This document shows positions 1-8,242 of a DNA stretch of 47,817 nt, in pieces (position 1 is the first letter of the stretch; each line of letters opens with the position of its first letter). A program made the position numbers and the translations under genes. Source of the DNA: Bacteroidales bacterium (GTDB lineage Bacteria; Bacteroidota; Bacteroidia; Bacteroidales; UBA1715); assembly GCA_017642535.1 (NCBI GenBank), contig JAGCOW010000013.1:1-47817 (forward strand), written 5' to 3'. The notes under the pieces were generated by a model. That model was not told the DNA's origin, ran no database searches, and saw only the letters and a program-made list of their open reading frames with translations.

Positions 1-2
1 AA

Positions 3-113
3 CAAGAGTTCCTCGCAAAACTTGACAGATATATTAAATATTACAACAACGATAGAATAAAACTAAGGTTGGGAACTAGTCCTGTAAATTTTAAAAATCT
101 TTGTATGCGATAA
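3..113 (+). CDS. IS3-family transposase, C-terminal fragment
   Basis: This frame is open from the window edge and ends at TAA 111-113. It gives 36 residues that include YNNDRIKLRLGTSPVNF. That is the typical C-terminal end of the DDE integrase (orfB) of IS3-family elements, where a YN-[DE]R motif is followed by a G.SP[VA] motif. The rest of the element lies upstream of the window, so I cannot tell whether it is intact. The family call is from recognition of the motif and the subgroup is unknown. Confidence 0.75.
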   Translation, partial: QEFLAKLDRYIKYYNNDRIKLRLGTSPVNFKNLCMR

Positions 114-140
114 TCTGTCCAAGAAATGGGGTTCACCTCA
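114..140 (+). mobile_element. Presumed right end of the IS3-family element
   Basis: Directly after the transposase stop comes CTGTCCAAGAAATGGGG and then TTCACCTCA. IS3-group terminal inverted repeats often have the form TGTCCAA...GGGG, so this is probably the right terminal repeat. The other end is outside the window, so neither the exact boundary nor a target duplication can be confirmed. Confidence 0.5.
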
Positions 141-155
141 ACGCGGCGTCCCTAC
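141..155. repeat. Half copy of the GTAGGGACG palindromic repeat
   Basis: ACGCGGCGTCCCTAC matches the right arm of the dispersed hairpin repeat that occurs complete at 2925-2950. Only the right half is visible here and it touches the presumed IS end, which suggests the IS inserted into or beside a repeat copy. Confidence 0.55.
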
Positions 156-242
156 AAAAACCATCAAAATAACATTTCGTCCTTTGTTTTTCTCATTTCA
201 GGTTTATTTTTAACAAATCATAGGTGTTTCAATAGCAAATTT

Positions 243-250
243 GTACTTTT
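243..250 (+). promoter_or_regulatory. Bacteroidales -7 promoter element (TACTTTTG)
   Basis: TACTTTTG fits the Bacteroides TAnnTTTG consensus and lies 24 bases before the acyltransferase ATG. No clear -33 TTTG is visible at the usual spacing. Confidence 0.5.
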
Positions 251-273
251 GTAGAAAAGAAGAAAAGAAAATA

Positions 274-948
274 ATGAGGAAATTTATCAGCAAGATATTC
301 GACACTGTATTGCGATGGACGATATTTTGTTTAGTACATTTGTTCTTCCGCCCCAAAGTCGAATATGTGACAGATTCGGCAAAAACCAGAATACTCAAAG
401 AACCGAGTATAATTGTGAGTAACCACATTTGGCATGCCGACGGTATGGTTATTGGTTCGTCGTTCATTCACGAAAAAATATGTCACATGGCGGCAAAAGA
501 CCGTTTTGACGACCCCAAACAGGCGTTTTTCTTCCGTCACATGAATTGTATTCCTATAGACCGCTACCAATTGGACACGAGTTGGATTTATCAGGCGATT
601 GACAAGTTGAAAAATCAGCATGAACATATTGCCATTTATCCCGAAGGTCGTCACGGCAAAAATGGCGAGATTTTGCCGTTTCATTCGGGTATAACCACCA
701 TAGCAGCGTTGGCACAAGTTCCGTTGGTTATGATTTACATTGACGGTCCATATCATTGGATTTTCGGCAGGCGTCTTCGGTTGTTGGTAAGCGACTCGTT
801 CCGTATGGATCCGCCAACGCAAGGAATGACGGCAGATTACATACAAGAACAAACTGAGAAACTGCATGCGAAAATGGTGGAAATGCAAGGGATGATGTGG
901 GAACGACATCCGGAGAGGAGAGTTGAGAGAGGAGAGACGAAAGATTAA
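274..948 (+). CDS. PlsC-family 1-acyl-glycerol-phosphate-type acyltransferase
   Basis: This 224-residue protein probably transfers an acyl group to a lipid or lipid-like acceptor at the inner face of the cytoplasmic membrane. The acyltransferase motif I is seen as NHIWHAD (HX4D type) near residue 48, and the motif III region as YPEGRHGKNG near residue 122. There is a short hydrophobic N-terminus. I chose ATG 274 because an in-frame TTG at 241 overlaps the promoter element. The last residues (ERRVERGETKD) are encoded by a purine-rich tandem repeat that continues past the stop, so the native C-terminus may have been replaced or extended. It precedes an acyl ligase and an acyl carrier protein, which suggests that it uses an acyl-ACP made by them. 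Its substrate is unknown. Confidence 0.8.
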   Translation: MRKFISKIFDTVLRWTIFCLVHLFFRPKVEYVTDSAKTRILKEPSIIVSNHIWHADGMVIGSSFIHEKICHMAAKDRFDDPKQAFFFRHMNCIPIDRYQLDTSWIYQAIDKLKNQHEHIAIYPEGRHGKNGEILPFHSGITTIAALAQVPLVMIYIDGPYHWIFGRRLRLLVSDSFRMDPPTQGMTADYIQEQTEKLHAKMVEMQGMMWERHPERRVERGETKD

Positions 949-998
949 AGACGAGAGACGAAAGACTAAAGAGGAGAGACGAAAGTGGAGAGTTGAAG
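919..998. repeat. Purine-rich tandem repeat, period about 20-21
   Basis: Three imperfect copies of a GAGAGACGAAAG unit start near 931, 953 and 974 and are flanked on both sides by AGAGTTGA (919 and 989). The array runs from the last codons of the acyltransferase gene into the spacer. It looks like simple-sequence expansion. Confidence 0.7.
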
Positions 999-1006
999 GT
1001 AGAATT

Positions 1007-1068
1007 GTAGGGACGCACTGCGTGCGTCTGTGAATTAAGAATTAAAAGTTAAAAATTAAAAAATAAAG
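1007..1068. repeat. GTAGGGACG repeat with an A+T-rich TTAA tail
   Basis: GTAGGGACGCACTGCGTGCGTC at 1007-1028 contains the inverted arms GACGCAC and GTGCGTC. It is followed by a degenerate run of TTAAGAATTAAAAG-like units up to the ligase start. The same two-part organisation recurs at 2571-2620 and 2894-3110. Confidence 0.65.
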
Positions 1069-1071
1069 ATT

Positions 1072-2562
1072 ATGGGAAATTATTTTTATGACATGATTCC
1101 GGCCGAAGAATTGGCACAGTTAACGTATTTACCAACATTGCCCGATTTTTTGGAAAAGTTAAAAAACGATTATGCTGACCGCAAGGCAGTATCTGATTTA
1201 AAAACGACCTACACATACGCCGAATTCTATGAACGTATTGGAAAACGACGTACTGTTATCGAACAGCTTGGTTTGCCCAAGGGCTCGCATATAGCCGTTT
1301 GGGACAGAAACTCGATTGACGCGATGGAATTGTATTTGGCAATCACCTCTGCTGGATATGTAACGGTAATGTTTCCTGCCGTTTTGCAGGAAATGCAGAT
1401 GTTGGGTTCGTTAAAGAAATTCGACGTTGCAGCAATGTTCGTCCGTGACGAGTTTAGACCGATGTGCGACAAAGTTTCGGTAAAAATGCTTTCCACTCAC
1501 GAAATTGCCGACACGTTCACACCAAGTGCAGCCGTTACCAAAGATACGTTGGCAAGTATTTTCTTCACGGGAGGAACCACGGGCGTTCCCAAAGGCGTAA
1601 TGCTGACTCACGGAAATATGATGCGTGGTGCGTTTAATGGTATCTTTATGACTACCAGCGTTTTGAAGGAACATAGATATATCGCGTTTTTGCCATTCTC
1701 ACACATTTTTGGTGTCGTTCGTGGCTTGCTTTCGTGCTTCTACACGGGTGCCTTGGTATATGCTTGCGAGGATATGAAGGCGGGAATAGGTACGTTACCA
1801 ATGGTAAAACCGACGTGTTTGGTTTTGGTTCCTGGTTTGTGCGAAATTTTGCTCGGGCTTGTCAAAATGCATGGCGTGGGATTCTTGGGCGGTGCATTGG
1901 AAGTTGTCATCTCTGGTGCGGCAAACGTTCCGCCAGTATTGATTAAAGAATTCAAGAAATTGAACATAAAATTGCTCTTTGGCTACGGATTGACCGAAAG
2001 TGCCAATTTGGTTTCAGGAAATGCCGATGTGGAAACGCTTCCAACATCGGTTGGACAGCCGTATCCGGGACAAGAACTCAAGTTTGTCAATGGAGAATTG
2101 TGGATAAAAGGCGACAATATTATGCAAGGATATTACAACGATCCTGAAGCAACGAAAGAAGCTTTGGAAGACGGCTGGTTGAAGACTGGCGACCTTGTTC
2201 GTCAGGACGAGAACGGTTATCTTTTCATTGAAGGCCGTATAAAAAATATCATTTTGTTGAAAAATGGCGAAAATATTGTGCCAGAATCAATTGAGGAAAA
2301 ATTCTACCAAAATCCGTTGGTGCGTGACTGTTTGGTGAAACCAGTTATGGTGAACGGCGAAGAAGTTGTCGGTATTGAGATCTTGCCACGAATGGAATCG
2401 TTCCAAGGCGACGATGCGGCTACAATCCAACAAAAATTGCAAGCATTGGTGAATGAAGTGAACACGCAATTGCCACCGTATGCACGAATCATCAATATGA
2501 AAATTCGTACTGAAGATTTCAAACGTACGGGAGCTCTCAAAGTTGACCGTAAGAATTCGTAA
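1072..2562 (+). CDS. AMP-dependent acyl-CoA/acyl-ACP synthetase (ANL superfamily)
   Basis: This 496-residue protein has all the hallmarks of adenylate-forming ligases: FFTGGTTGVPKG near residue 164 (phosphate-binding loop), GYGLTE near 304, LKTGDLV near 372, the hinge and IEGRIKN segment near 388, and a C-terminal GALKVDRK with the expected catalytic lysine near 491. It activates a carboxylic acid as an acyl-AMP and passes it to a thiol. The next gene encodes a carrier protein, so the likely acceptor is that ACP rather than CoA, though this is inference. No membrane segment or extra domain is visible. The acid it activates cannot be read from sequence alone. A spacer of about 120 bases carrying repeats separates it from the acyltransferase gene. 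Confidence 0.85.
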   Translation: MGNYFYDMIPAEELAQLTYLPTLPDFLEKLKNDYADRKAVSDLKTTYTYAEFYERIGKRRTVIEQLGLPKGSHIAVWDRNSIDAMELYLAITSAGYVTVMFPAVLQEMQMLGSLKKFDVAAMFVRDEFRPMCDKVSVKMLSTHEIADTFTPSAAVTKDTLASIFFTGGTTGVPKGVMLTHGNMMRGAFNGIFMTTSVLKEHRYIAFLPFSHIFGVVRGLLSCFYTGALVYACEDMKAGIGTLPMVKPTCLVLVPGLCEILLGLVKMHGVGFLGGALEVVISGAANVPPVLIKEFKKLNIKLLFGYGLTESANLVSGNADVETLPTSVGQPYPGQELKFVNGELWIKGDNIMQGYYNDPEATKEALEDGWLKTGDLVRQDENGYLFIEGRIKNIILLKNGENIVPESIEEKFYQNPLVRDCLVKPVMVNGEEVVGIEILPRMESFQGDDAATIQQKLQALVNEVNTQLPPYARIINMKIRTEDFKRTGALKVDRKNS

Positions 2563-2570
2563 ACATTTGA

Positions 2571-2619
2571 TAATTGAGAATTGACAATTGAGAATTGTAG
2601 GGATGCACCGCGTGCGTCC
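2571..2619. repeat. AATTGAGAATTGACAATTG tail plus GTAGGGATG repeat
   Basis: Two TTGAGAA units flank one TTGACAA unit and are followed by GTAGGGATGCACCGCGTGCG at 2597-2616. It is the same composite module as at 1007-1068, with the A+T-rich part on the other side. Confidence 0.65.
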
Positions 2620-2660
2620 GATATCATAATTTATACTAAATAGATTCAAAAATATACGAA

Positions 2661-2891
2661 ATGACATTAGATACGTTAAAAAAGATATTCGAAACAGTCG
2701 TGCCCAATGTTGATACGTCAAAAATAACAATGGACACGCAATTGCAACAAGATTTGGGCATTACCTCGTTGTCGATGTTGCTTTTGGCATTGGCAATCGA
2801 GAAAGAGTTCAATTTCCGTTTTGATACTGTGCAGCCGTTCAAAACGGTGGGCGAGGTTGTCAATTATATAGAGGAAAAGACGAAGAAATAG
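2661..2891 (+). CDS. Acyl carrier protein
   Basis: This acidic 76-residue protein has the acyl carrier fold signature DLGITSLSM at residues 31-39. Ser36 is the expected 4'-phosphopantetheine attachment site, although the residue before it is Thr rather than the usual Asp of the DSL motif. The protein would carry an acyl group as a thioester in the cytoplasm. It lies between an acyl ligase and an MMPL exporter and not in a fatty-acid synthase operon, so it is probably a dedicated carrier for one pathway and not the housekeeping AcpP. No ketosynthase is present nearby. Confidence 0.85.
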   Translation: MTLDTLKKIFETVVPNVDTSKITMDTQLQQDLGITSLSMLLLALAIEKEFNFRFDTVQPFKTVGEVVNYIEEKTKK

Positions 2892-2893
2892 AA

Positions 2894-3110
2894 TTGGTAA
2901 TTGAAAGTTGACAATTGACAATTTGTAGGGACGCAGCGCCACGTCCCTACAATCAACATCACGGTGTATTTTGGTAGAGACCTCATAATATGGCGGTCTC
3001 TACAATAGTCATGGAATTTCACGTCAACAATGTGAATTTAATTCTCCATTCTCAATTGTCAATTCTCAATTCCTCATAATTCTTAACTCTTAACTCTTAA
3101 TTTTTAATTT
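2894..3110. repeat. Composite repeat island with two hairpins
   Basis: The 276-base spacer before the MMPL gene is almost entirely repeat. It holds TTGACAA-type units (2894-2924), the hairpin GTAGGGACG/CGTCCCTAC (2925-2950), a second hairpin GTAGAGACC/GGTCTCTAC (2974-3003), and inverted TTCTCAATTGTCAATTCTC units followed by TTAACTCTTAA units (3037-3110). It probably contains no gene. Confidence 0.75.
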
Positions 3111-3167
3111 ATTATTGCACCCTATTGGCAAATTTACTATCTTCGCCTTGTTTTTTATTGGGTATTC

Positions 3168-5543
3168 ATGTGGGTTAAATTAGCTCGTATCATATTAAAA
3201 AATCGGATAGTGATAATGGCTGTTTTGTCACTATTGACGCTTGGAATGGGGTACGAAGCTACAAAAGTGAAACTCTCGTATGAATACATATCAATGTTGC
3301 CACAAACCGATACATCTTTTAAACAATTTAAACAATTTAAGAAAGATTTTGGTTCCGATGCCAACGGTTTGATAATTGGCGTAAAGTCGTCAAAACTATT
3401 TGAACTGAACGCATTCAATACGTTCCTCGACTTGTGTGATTCCATAAAGGCACTTGATGGCGTGGATAATGTGATGTCGGTTGGACAAGCATTGCAGATT
3501 CAGGGAACTTCGGTTGTTCCGTTTTTTACTGAAAAACCGCAGACACAGGAAGAGTTGGATTCCATCTCGCATTTGATTCTGAATCAGCCCTTGTATCGTG
3601 GATTGTTGTTTAGCGAAGATACGTCAACCTATGTTGTGTTGCTCACGATGCGTCAGGCAATTTTGGATAGTCCGGCACGCGAGGGCTTGATAGGACATAT
3701 ACAAGATTTGGTGGAAGAATTTTCTGCTAAATCGTCTATCTCGGTCTTCTTTACGGGAATGCCGTATATTCGTACTCAAACATCGTTGAAACTGCAAGAT
3801 GAACTTGTCATGTTCATCGTGTTGGCTGTGTTGGTGTGTGCCATCATTTTGCTATTCATATTTAAGTCTGTTAAAAACACCTTATTCTCGTTGCTTGTCG
3901 TTGTCGTTTCGGTGATATGGGTGCTTGGCTGGATGGGCTTGTTCCATTACGAAATTTCTGCAATGAGTTCAATGTTGCCACCGTTGATTATCGTCATCAG
4001 CGTGCCGAACTGCGTGTTCTTCCTCAACAAATACCATCAGGAATTTTCTATTCACGGCAATAAAATCAAGGCATTGCAACGTACGATTTACAAAGTCGGA
4101 AATGCCGTGTTCCTTTCCAATTTAACGACGTCAATAGGATTTTTCACGTTCATTTTCACCAATAGTCCTATGTTGAAAGAATTCGGCATTATTGCCTCGT
4201 TGGGACTTATGGGCGTATTCGTGTTCTCAATGTTGATTTTGTCGATAGTGTTCAGTTTCTTGGCACCTCCGTCGCCACAAATGTTGAAACATCTTGAAAG
4301 TAAGATGTTTTCGAATGTGGTGAATTTCATCATAACAGCCACTGAGAAACATCGTCCGATAGTGTATGGCGTTACCATCGGTTTGCTTTGCGTTGCGTTG
4401 ATCGGAGCTGCACACATTAAGTCAACGGGTTACGTGGTTGACGATTTGCCTCAGGACGATGCGATTATGCAGGATTTGAAATATGCCGAAGATAAGTTTA
4501 AAGGTGTGTTGCCGCTTGAAATTCAGATAGAAGATACTGCAAAAATCAATCTGATGGGCGATCGTGCATTTTTGCGTAAGATGCAGCAATTGACCGACAG
4601 TTTGAACACTTATCCCGAAATTGCAAAACCACTTTCTATTATAGATTTTATAAAGTTCTCTTGGCAATCGCATAATGGCGGCAATCCCGATTATTACAGC
4701 TTGCCGAATTCATCGGACATTTTCTTCAAAAATAAGATGAAGAAATTGGTGAAAGGTTCGAGTCAAGGTTTGGGGACATTGCAGTATTCGTTGGTTGACT
4801 CAACGGGGACGAAAGTCCGTATTCGTTGTAGTGCCAAGGATATAGGCACCAACAAGATGGCGAAACTGGAGAAGGAAATGCGTCAGGATATTGACTCTAT
4901 TTTTACGGCTGACCGTTATAAGACGCTTATCACGGGGACAAGTTCCATTTATTTCAAAGGAACGCAGTATTTGCTGAAGAATTTGTATGTGAGCTTGTTG
5001 CTTGCCATCATCATCATTGCGTGCCTTATGGCGTTGTTGTTCCGTTCAAAACGTATGGTTCTGGTATCGCTCATACCGAACATTCTTCCGTTGTTCTTCA
5101 CGGCTGCCCTGATGGGATTCATAGGAATACCGATAAAAATGACCACCATCTTCGTGTTCAGCGTTGCGTTTGGTATTTCGGTTGACGACACGATTCACTT
5201 CCTTTCACGTTATCGTCAGGAATTGAAATCGTCGGACGGTGCAATTCACGATTCCGTGTTGTCGGCAGTGCGGGAAACGTCACCAAGTATGATTTCAACA
5301 TCAATAATTTTATTCTTCGGCTTTATGGTATTCGCTTTCTCTGAATTTGGCGGTACGAAAGCCATGGGAATCCTGGTATCGTTGACGTTGTTGTTCGCAA
5401 TGCTGTTCAACAATTTATTGTTGCCAAGTTTATTGCTGACGTTGGATAAGAAAATTACGACAAAACATTTCCAAGAACCTTTGTTGGATATATATAACGA
5501 AGAAGAGGATATTGAATTGGAAGATTTACAAATAGAGGAATAG
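3168..5543 (+). CDS. MMPL/RND-family exporter (HAE3 type)
   Basis: This 791-residue inner-membrane protein has the two-fold repeat of the RND superfamily. Each half has one helix (near residues 13-30 and 400-420), a large periplasmic loop, and then a block of five helices (about 215-395 and 605-775). Proteins of this kind export lipids or polyketide-like amphiphiles using the proton gradient. The second half has the expected helix-4 acidic pair in GISVDDTIHF, whereas the first half has SVPNCVFF at the equivalent place, so only one half seems to keep the proton-relay acids. It follows an acyl ligase and an ACP, so it probably exports their lipid product. A TATCTTCG box at 3138-3145 may give it a separate promoter. 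Confidence 0.85.
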   Translation: MWVKLARIILKNRIVIMAVLSLLTLGMGYEATKVKLSYEYISMLPQTDTSFKQFKQFKKDFGSDANGLIIGVKSSKLFELNAFNTFLDLCDSIKALDGVDNVMSVGQALQIQGTSVVPFFTEKPQTQEELDSISHLILNQPLYRGLLFSEDTSTYVVLLTMRQAILDSPAREGLIGHIQDLVEEFSAKSSISVFFTGMPYIRTQTSLKLQDELVMFIVLAVLVCAIILLFIFKSVKNTLFSLLVVVVSVIWVLGWMGLFHYEISAMSSMLPPLIIVISVPNCVFFLNKYHQEFSIHGNKIKALQRTIYKVGNAVFLSNLTTSIGFFTFIFTNSPMLKEFGIIASLGLMGVFVFSMLILSIVFSFLAPPSPQMLKHLESKMFSNVVNFIITATEKHRPIVYGVTIGLLCVALIGAAHIKSTGYVVDDLPQDDAIMQDLKYAEDKFKGVLPLEIQIEDTAKINLMGDRAFLRKMQQLTDSLNTYPEIAKPLSIIDFIKFSWQSHNGGNPDYYSLPNSSDIFFKNKMKKLVKGSSQGLGTLQYSLVDSTGTKVRIRCSAKDIGTNKMAKLEKEMRQDIDSIFTADRYKTLITGTSSIYFKGTQYLLKNLYVSLLLAIIIIACLMALLFRSKRMVLVSLIPNILPLFFTAALMGFIGIPIKMTTIFVFSVAFGISVDDTIHFLSRYRQELKSSDGAIHDSVLSAVRETSPSMISTSIILFFGFMVFAFSEFGGTKAMGILVSLTLLFAMLFNNLLLPSLLLTLDKKITTKHFQEPLLDIYNEEEDIELEDLQIEE

Positions 5544-5546
5544 CGT

Positions 5547-6500
5547 ATGAAGAAAACATACATATTGGTAACGGGCGGTGCAGGATTTATAGGAAGTTAT
5601 TTGGTAGAACGGCTTTTGCAAAACGAGAATTATTTCGTGGTCGTTGCCGACAATCTTTCCACGGGCGACCAAGGTAAACTAGTGAACTGTCGTCATTCTG
5701 ACCGATTCAAATTCATAAACTGCGATGTTAATGATTATCAGAGTCTTTCGTCGGTAATGTTGGCATTTCGCTTTGATTACGTGTTCCATTATGCAGCAAT
5801 GGTCGGCGTGTTGCGTACGCAGCAACATCCGTTACAAGTTTTGGAAGATATTACGGGTATTTCCAATGTCTGCAAACTTTCACGTGCCACAGGTGTAAAA
5901 CGTTTGTTTTTCTCATCATCGTCGGAAGTATATGGCGAACCGTTTGAAATTCCGCAACGTGTTGATACTACGCCACTTAACTCGCGTGTACCGTATGCTG
6001 TCGTGAAAAACGTAGGTGAGGCGTTTCTTCGTTCTTATTATCAAGAATTCGGGTTGGAATATTCAATATTCCGTTTCTTCAATACCTACGGACCTCGTCA
6101 AAGTCTTGACTTTGTGATAAGTAAGTTTATCATCAAGGCAATGAAGAACGAGGATATTACCATTTATGGTGACGGAACGCAAACACGTACGTTCTGTTAT
6201 ATTGAAGACAATATTGAGGCCTGTGTCAACGCTTTTGAAAATAATTTGCTTATTAATAATGTAGCAAATATTGGTGGCGACAATGAAATTACGATAAAGG
6301 ACCTTGCGGAACTTATCGTGAAGAAGACGCATTCGTCATCGAAGATTGTGAATGTGCCACCTTTGAAAGATGGCGATATGAAACGTCGTTGCCCTGACAA
6401 TGAATTTATGAAGAAAACATTGTTGAATCGTCCTTTGACTTCGTTGGAAGAAGGTTTGGAGAAGATGCTGAAAGTAGGACTATTTGACATGAATAAGTAA
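5547..6500 (+). CDS. NAD-dependent epimerase/dehydratase, extended SDR
   Basis: This 317-residue protein begins with the dinucleotide-binding motif [11 protein letters not shown] (residues 8-18). It continues with [10 protein letters not shown] near 128 and the catalytic pair PYAVVK near 150 (YxxxK), then the [11 protein letters not shown] motif typical of nucleotide-sugar epimerases and decarboxylases. It would oxidise and rearrange an NDP-sugar in the cytoplasm. It starts 3 bases after the MMPL stop, so the two are translated from one message. This suggests that a sugar may be part of the exported molecule, but the substrate cannot be told from sequence. The nearest functional classes are UDP-glucose 4-epimerase and UDP-glucuronate decarboxylase. 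Confidence 0.8.
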   Translation: MKKTYILVTGGAGFIGSYLVERLLQNENYFVVVADNLSTGDQGKLVNCRHSDRFKFINCDVNDYQSLSSVMLAFRFDYVFHYAAMVGVLRTQQHPLQVLEDITGISNVCKLSRATGVKRLFFSSSSEVYGEPFEIPQRVDTTPLNSRVPYAVVKNVGEAFLRSYYQEFGLEYSIFRFFNTYGPRQSLDFVISKFIIKAMKNEDITIYGDGTQTRTFCYIEDNIEACVNAFENNLLINNVANIGGDNEITIKDLAELIVKKTHSSSKIVNVPPLKDGDMKRRCPDNEFMKKTLLNRPLTSLEEGLEKMLKVGLFDMNK

Positions 6501-6516
6501 CATTTATAAAAATATT

Positions 6517-8238
6517 ATGCAACAGTTGAGCGAACAAGAACAAATTCGTAGAAATTGCTTACAAAAATTACGTGATATGGGCATCAACCCGTATCCCGAA
6601 GCTGAATTTAAGGTAAATGCCACTTCAAAAGAAATTTTAGACAACTTCAAACCGGAATGTGGGTTGTATCAAGATGTAACGTTGGCTGGTCGATTGATGG
6701 CTCGCCGTGTTATGGGAAAGGCGTCGTTTGCCGAATTACAAGATTCTTTCGGCCGTATTCAGTTATACATAAGCCGTGACGAGATTTGTCCCGATGAAAA
6801 TAAAGATTTATATAACGAGGTTTTCAAGAAATTGCTTGATATAGGTGATTTTATTGGCGTTTCGGGCTATGCGTTCGTGACGCAGATGGGCGAAATCTCG
6901 GTACACGTAAAAACGTTGAAAGTGTTGAGCAAGTCATTGCGACCGCTTCCTATCGTGAAAGAGAAAGACGGCGTGGTGTACGACGCATTCAGCGACCCTG
7001 AACAACGCTATCGTCAACGTTATGTCGATTTGGTGGTGAACCACGGGGTGAAGGATGTTTTCATTAAACGTGCGAAAATCCTTGATACGATGCGTCAATT
7101 CTTCAATTCCAAAGGATATTTGGAGGTTGAGACGCCTATTCTGCAATCAATCCCTGGTGGTGCGAGCGCTCGTCCGTTCATCACGCACCATAATTCGTTG
7201 GATGTTGACTTGTATTGCCGTATCGCAACGGAATTGTATCTAAAACGACTGATTGTTGGCGGTTTTGAAGGTGTGTATGAGATCGGTAAGAATTTTCGTA
7301 ACGAGGGAATGGATAAGTTCCATAACCCTGAATTTACGTGTATGGAAATCTATGTTTCGTACAAGGATTACAATTGGATGATGCAGTTCACCGAGCAATT
7401 GCTGGAGACTATCTGTCTTGCGGTAAATGGCACGACAGAAACGGTTTTTGACGGAAAAACGATTAGTTTCAAGGCACCGTTCAAACGTATCACTATGCTT
7501 GATTCCATTAAGGAAAAGACTGGCTATGACTTGGATGGCAAGTCGGAAGACGAAATTCGAACAATTTGCCATGAATTGAAGCTGGAACATGTGGATGAAA
7601 CGTTTGGCAAAGGCAAGATGATTGATGAAATCTTTGGCGAATATTGCGAAGGAACCTATATTCAACCTACGTTCATTATTGATTATCCGATAGAAATGTC
7701 GCCGTTGTGCAAGAAACACCGCGACAATCCAAATCTGACGGAACGTTTTGAGTTGATGGTGAACGGCAAGGAACTGTGTAATGCCTACACGGAACTGAAC
7801 GACCCGATTGACCAATATGAACGTTTCAAGGAACAACTGCGTTTATCGGAAAAAGGCGACGACGAGGCAATGTTCATCGATATGGACTTTGTTCGTGCGT
7901 TGGAATATGGTATGCCTCCAACGTCGGGAATGGGTATGGGAATTGACCGTTTGTGTATGTTGATGACAGGTGCTTCGACTATTCAAGATGTGTTGTTCTT
8001 CCCACAAATGAAGCCGGAGAAGAAAGTTCAGAAAGATGATATATCTGTCTATGTGGCTGCCGGAATTCCGCAAGAATGGGCAGAAATCATTCAGGCATTG
8101 GGATATATAAAATTAGCTGACGCACAAGCTGTTAAGTTTACAAAACTTCATATGGAAATGTGCGGCTACAATAAGAAAAACAAACTAAATTTAGTAAATC
8201 CAAAACAAGAAGATGTTAAATCGTGGTTGAATCAATAA
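6517..8238 (+). CDS. lysS: Lysyl-tRNA synthetase, class II
   Basis: This 573-residue enzyme charges tRNA-Lys. An N-terminal OB-fold anticodon-binding domain (residues about 55-150) precedes the class II catalytic core, with motif 2 as [18 protein letters not shown] near 262 and motif 3 as [12 protein letters not shown] near 471. The protein extends about 65 residues beyond the usual bacterial C-terminus (after FPQMKPEKK). I recall such a tail in Bacteroidetes LysRS. It starts 16 bases after the epimerase and is followed 4 bases later by gpsA. Confidence 0.95.
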   Translation: MQQLSEQEQIRRNCLQKLRDMGINPYPEAEFKVNATSKEILDNFKPECGLYQDVTLAGRLMARRVMGKASFAELQDSFGRIQLYISRDEICPDENKDLYNEVFKKLLDIGDFIGVSGYAFVTQMGEISVHVKTLKVLSKSLRPLPIVKEKDGVVYDAFSDPEQRYRQRYVDLVVNHGVKDVFIKRAKILDTMRQFFNSKGYLEVETPILQSIPGGASARPFITHHNSLDVDLYCRIATELYLKRLIVGGFEGVYEIGKNFRNEGMDKFHNPEFTCMEIYVSYKDYNWMMQFTEQLLETICLAVNGTTETVFDGKTISFKAPFKRITMLDSIKEKTGYDLDGKSEDEIRTICHELKLEHVDETFGKGKMIDEIFGEYCEGTYIQPTFIIDYPIEMSPLCKKHRDNPNLTERFELMVNGKELCNAYTELNDPIDQYERFKEQLRLSEKGDDEAMFIDMDFVRALEYGMPPTSGMGMGIDRLCMLMTGASTIQDVLFFPQMKPEKKVQKDDISVYVAAGIPQEWAEIIQALGYIKLADAQAVKFTKLHMEMCGYNKKNKLNLVNPKQEDVKSWLNQ

Positions 8239-8242
8239 TATC

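Noticed and set aside
331..909. A 192-codon open frame on the minus strand within the acyltransferase gene
   Set aside because: It is antisense to a gene with clear PlsC motifs and shows no recognisable protein features, so it is a shadow of the real gene.
2287..2730. A 147-codon minus-strand frame across the ligase end and ACP start
   Set aside because: It runs through repeat sequence and antisense to two well-supported genes, with no motifs.
274..6500. A complete aryl polyene or flexirubin cluster
   Set aside because: No ketosynthase, chain-length factor, ketoreductase or aromatic ammonia-lyase gene is present, so the label would overstate the evidence.
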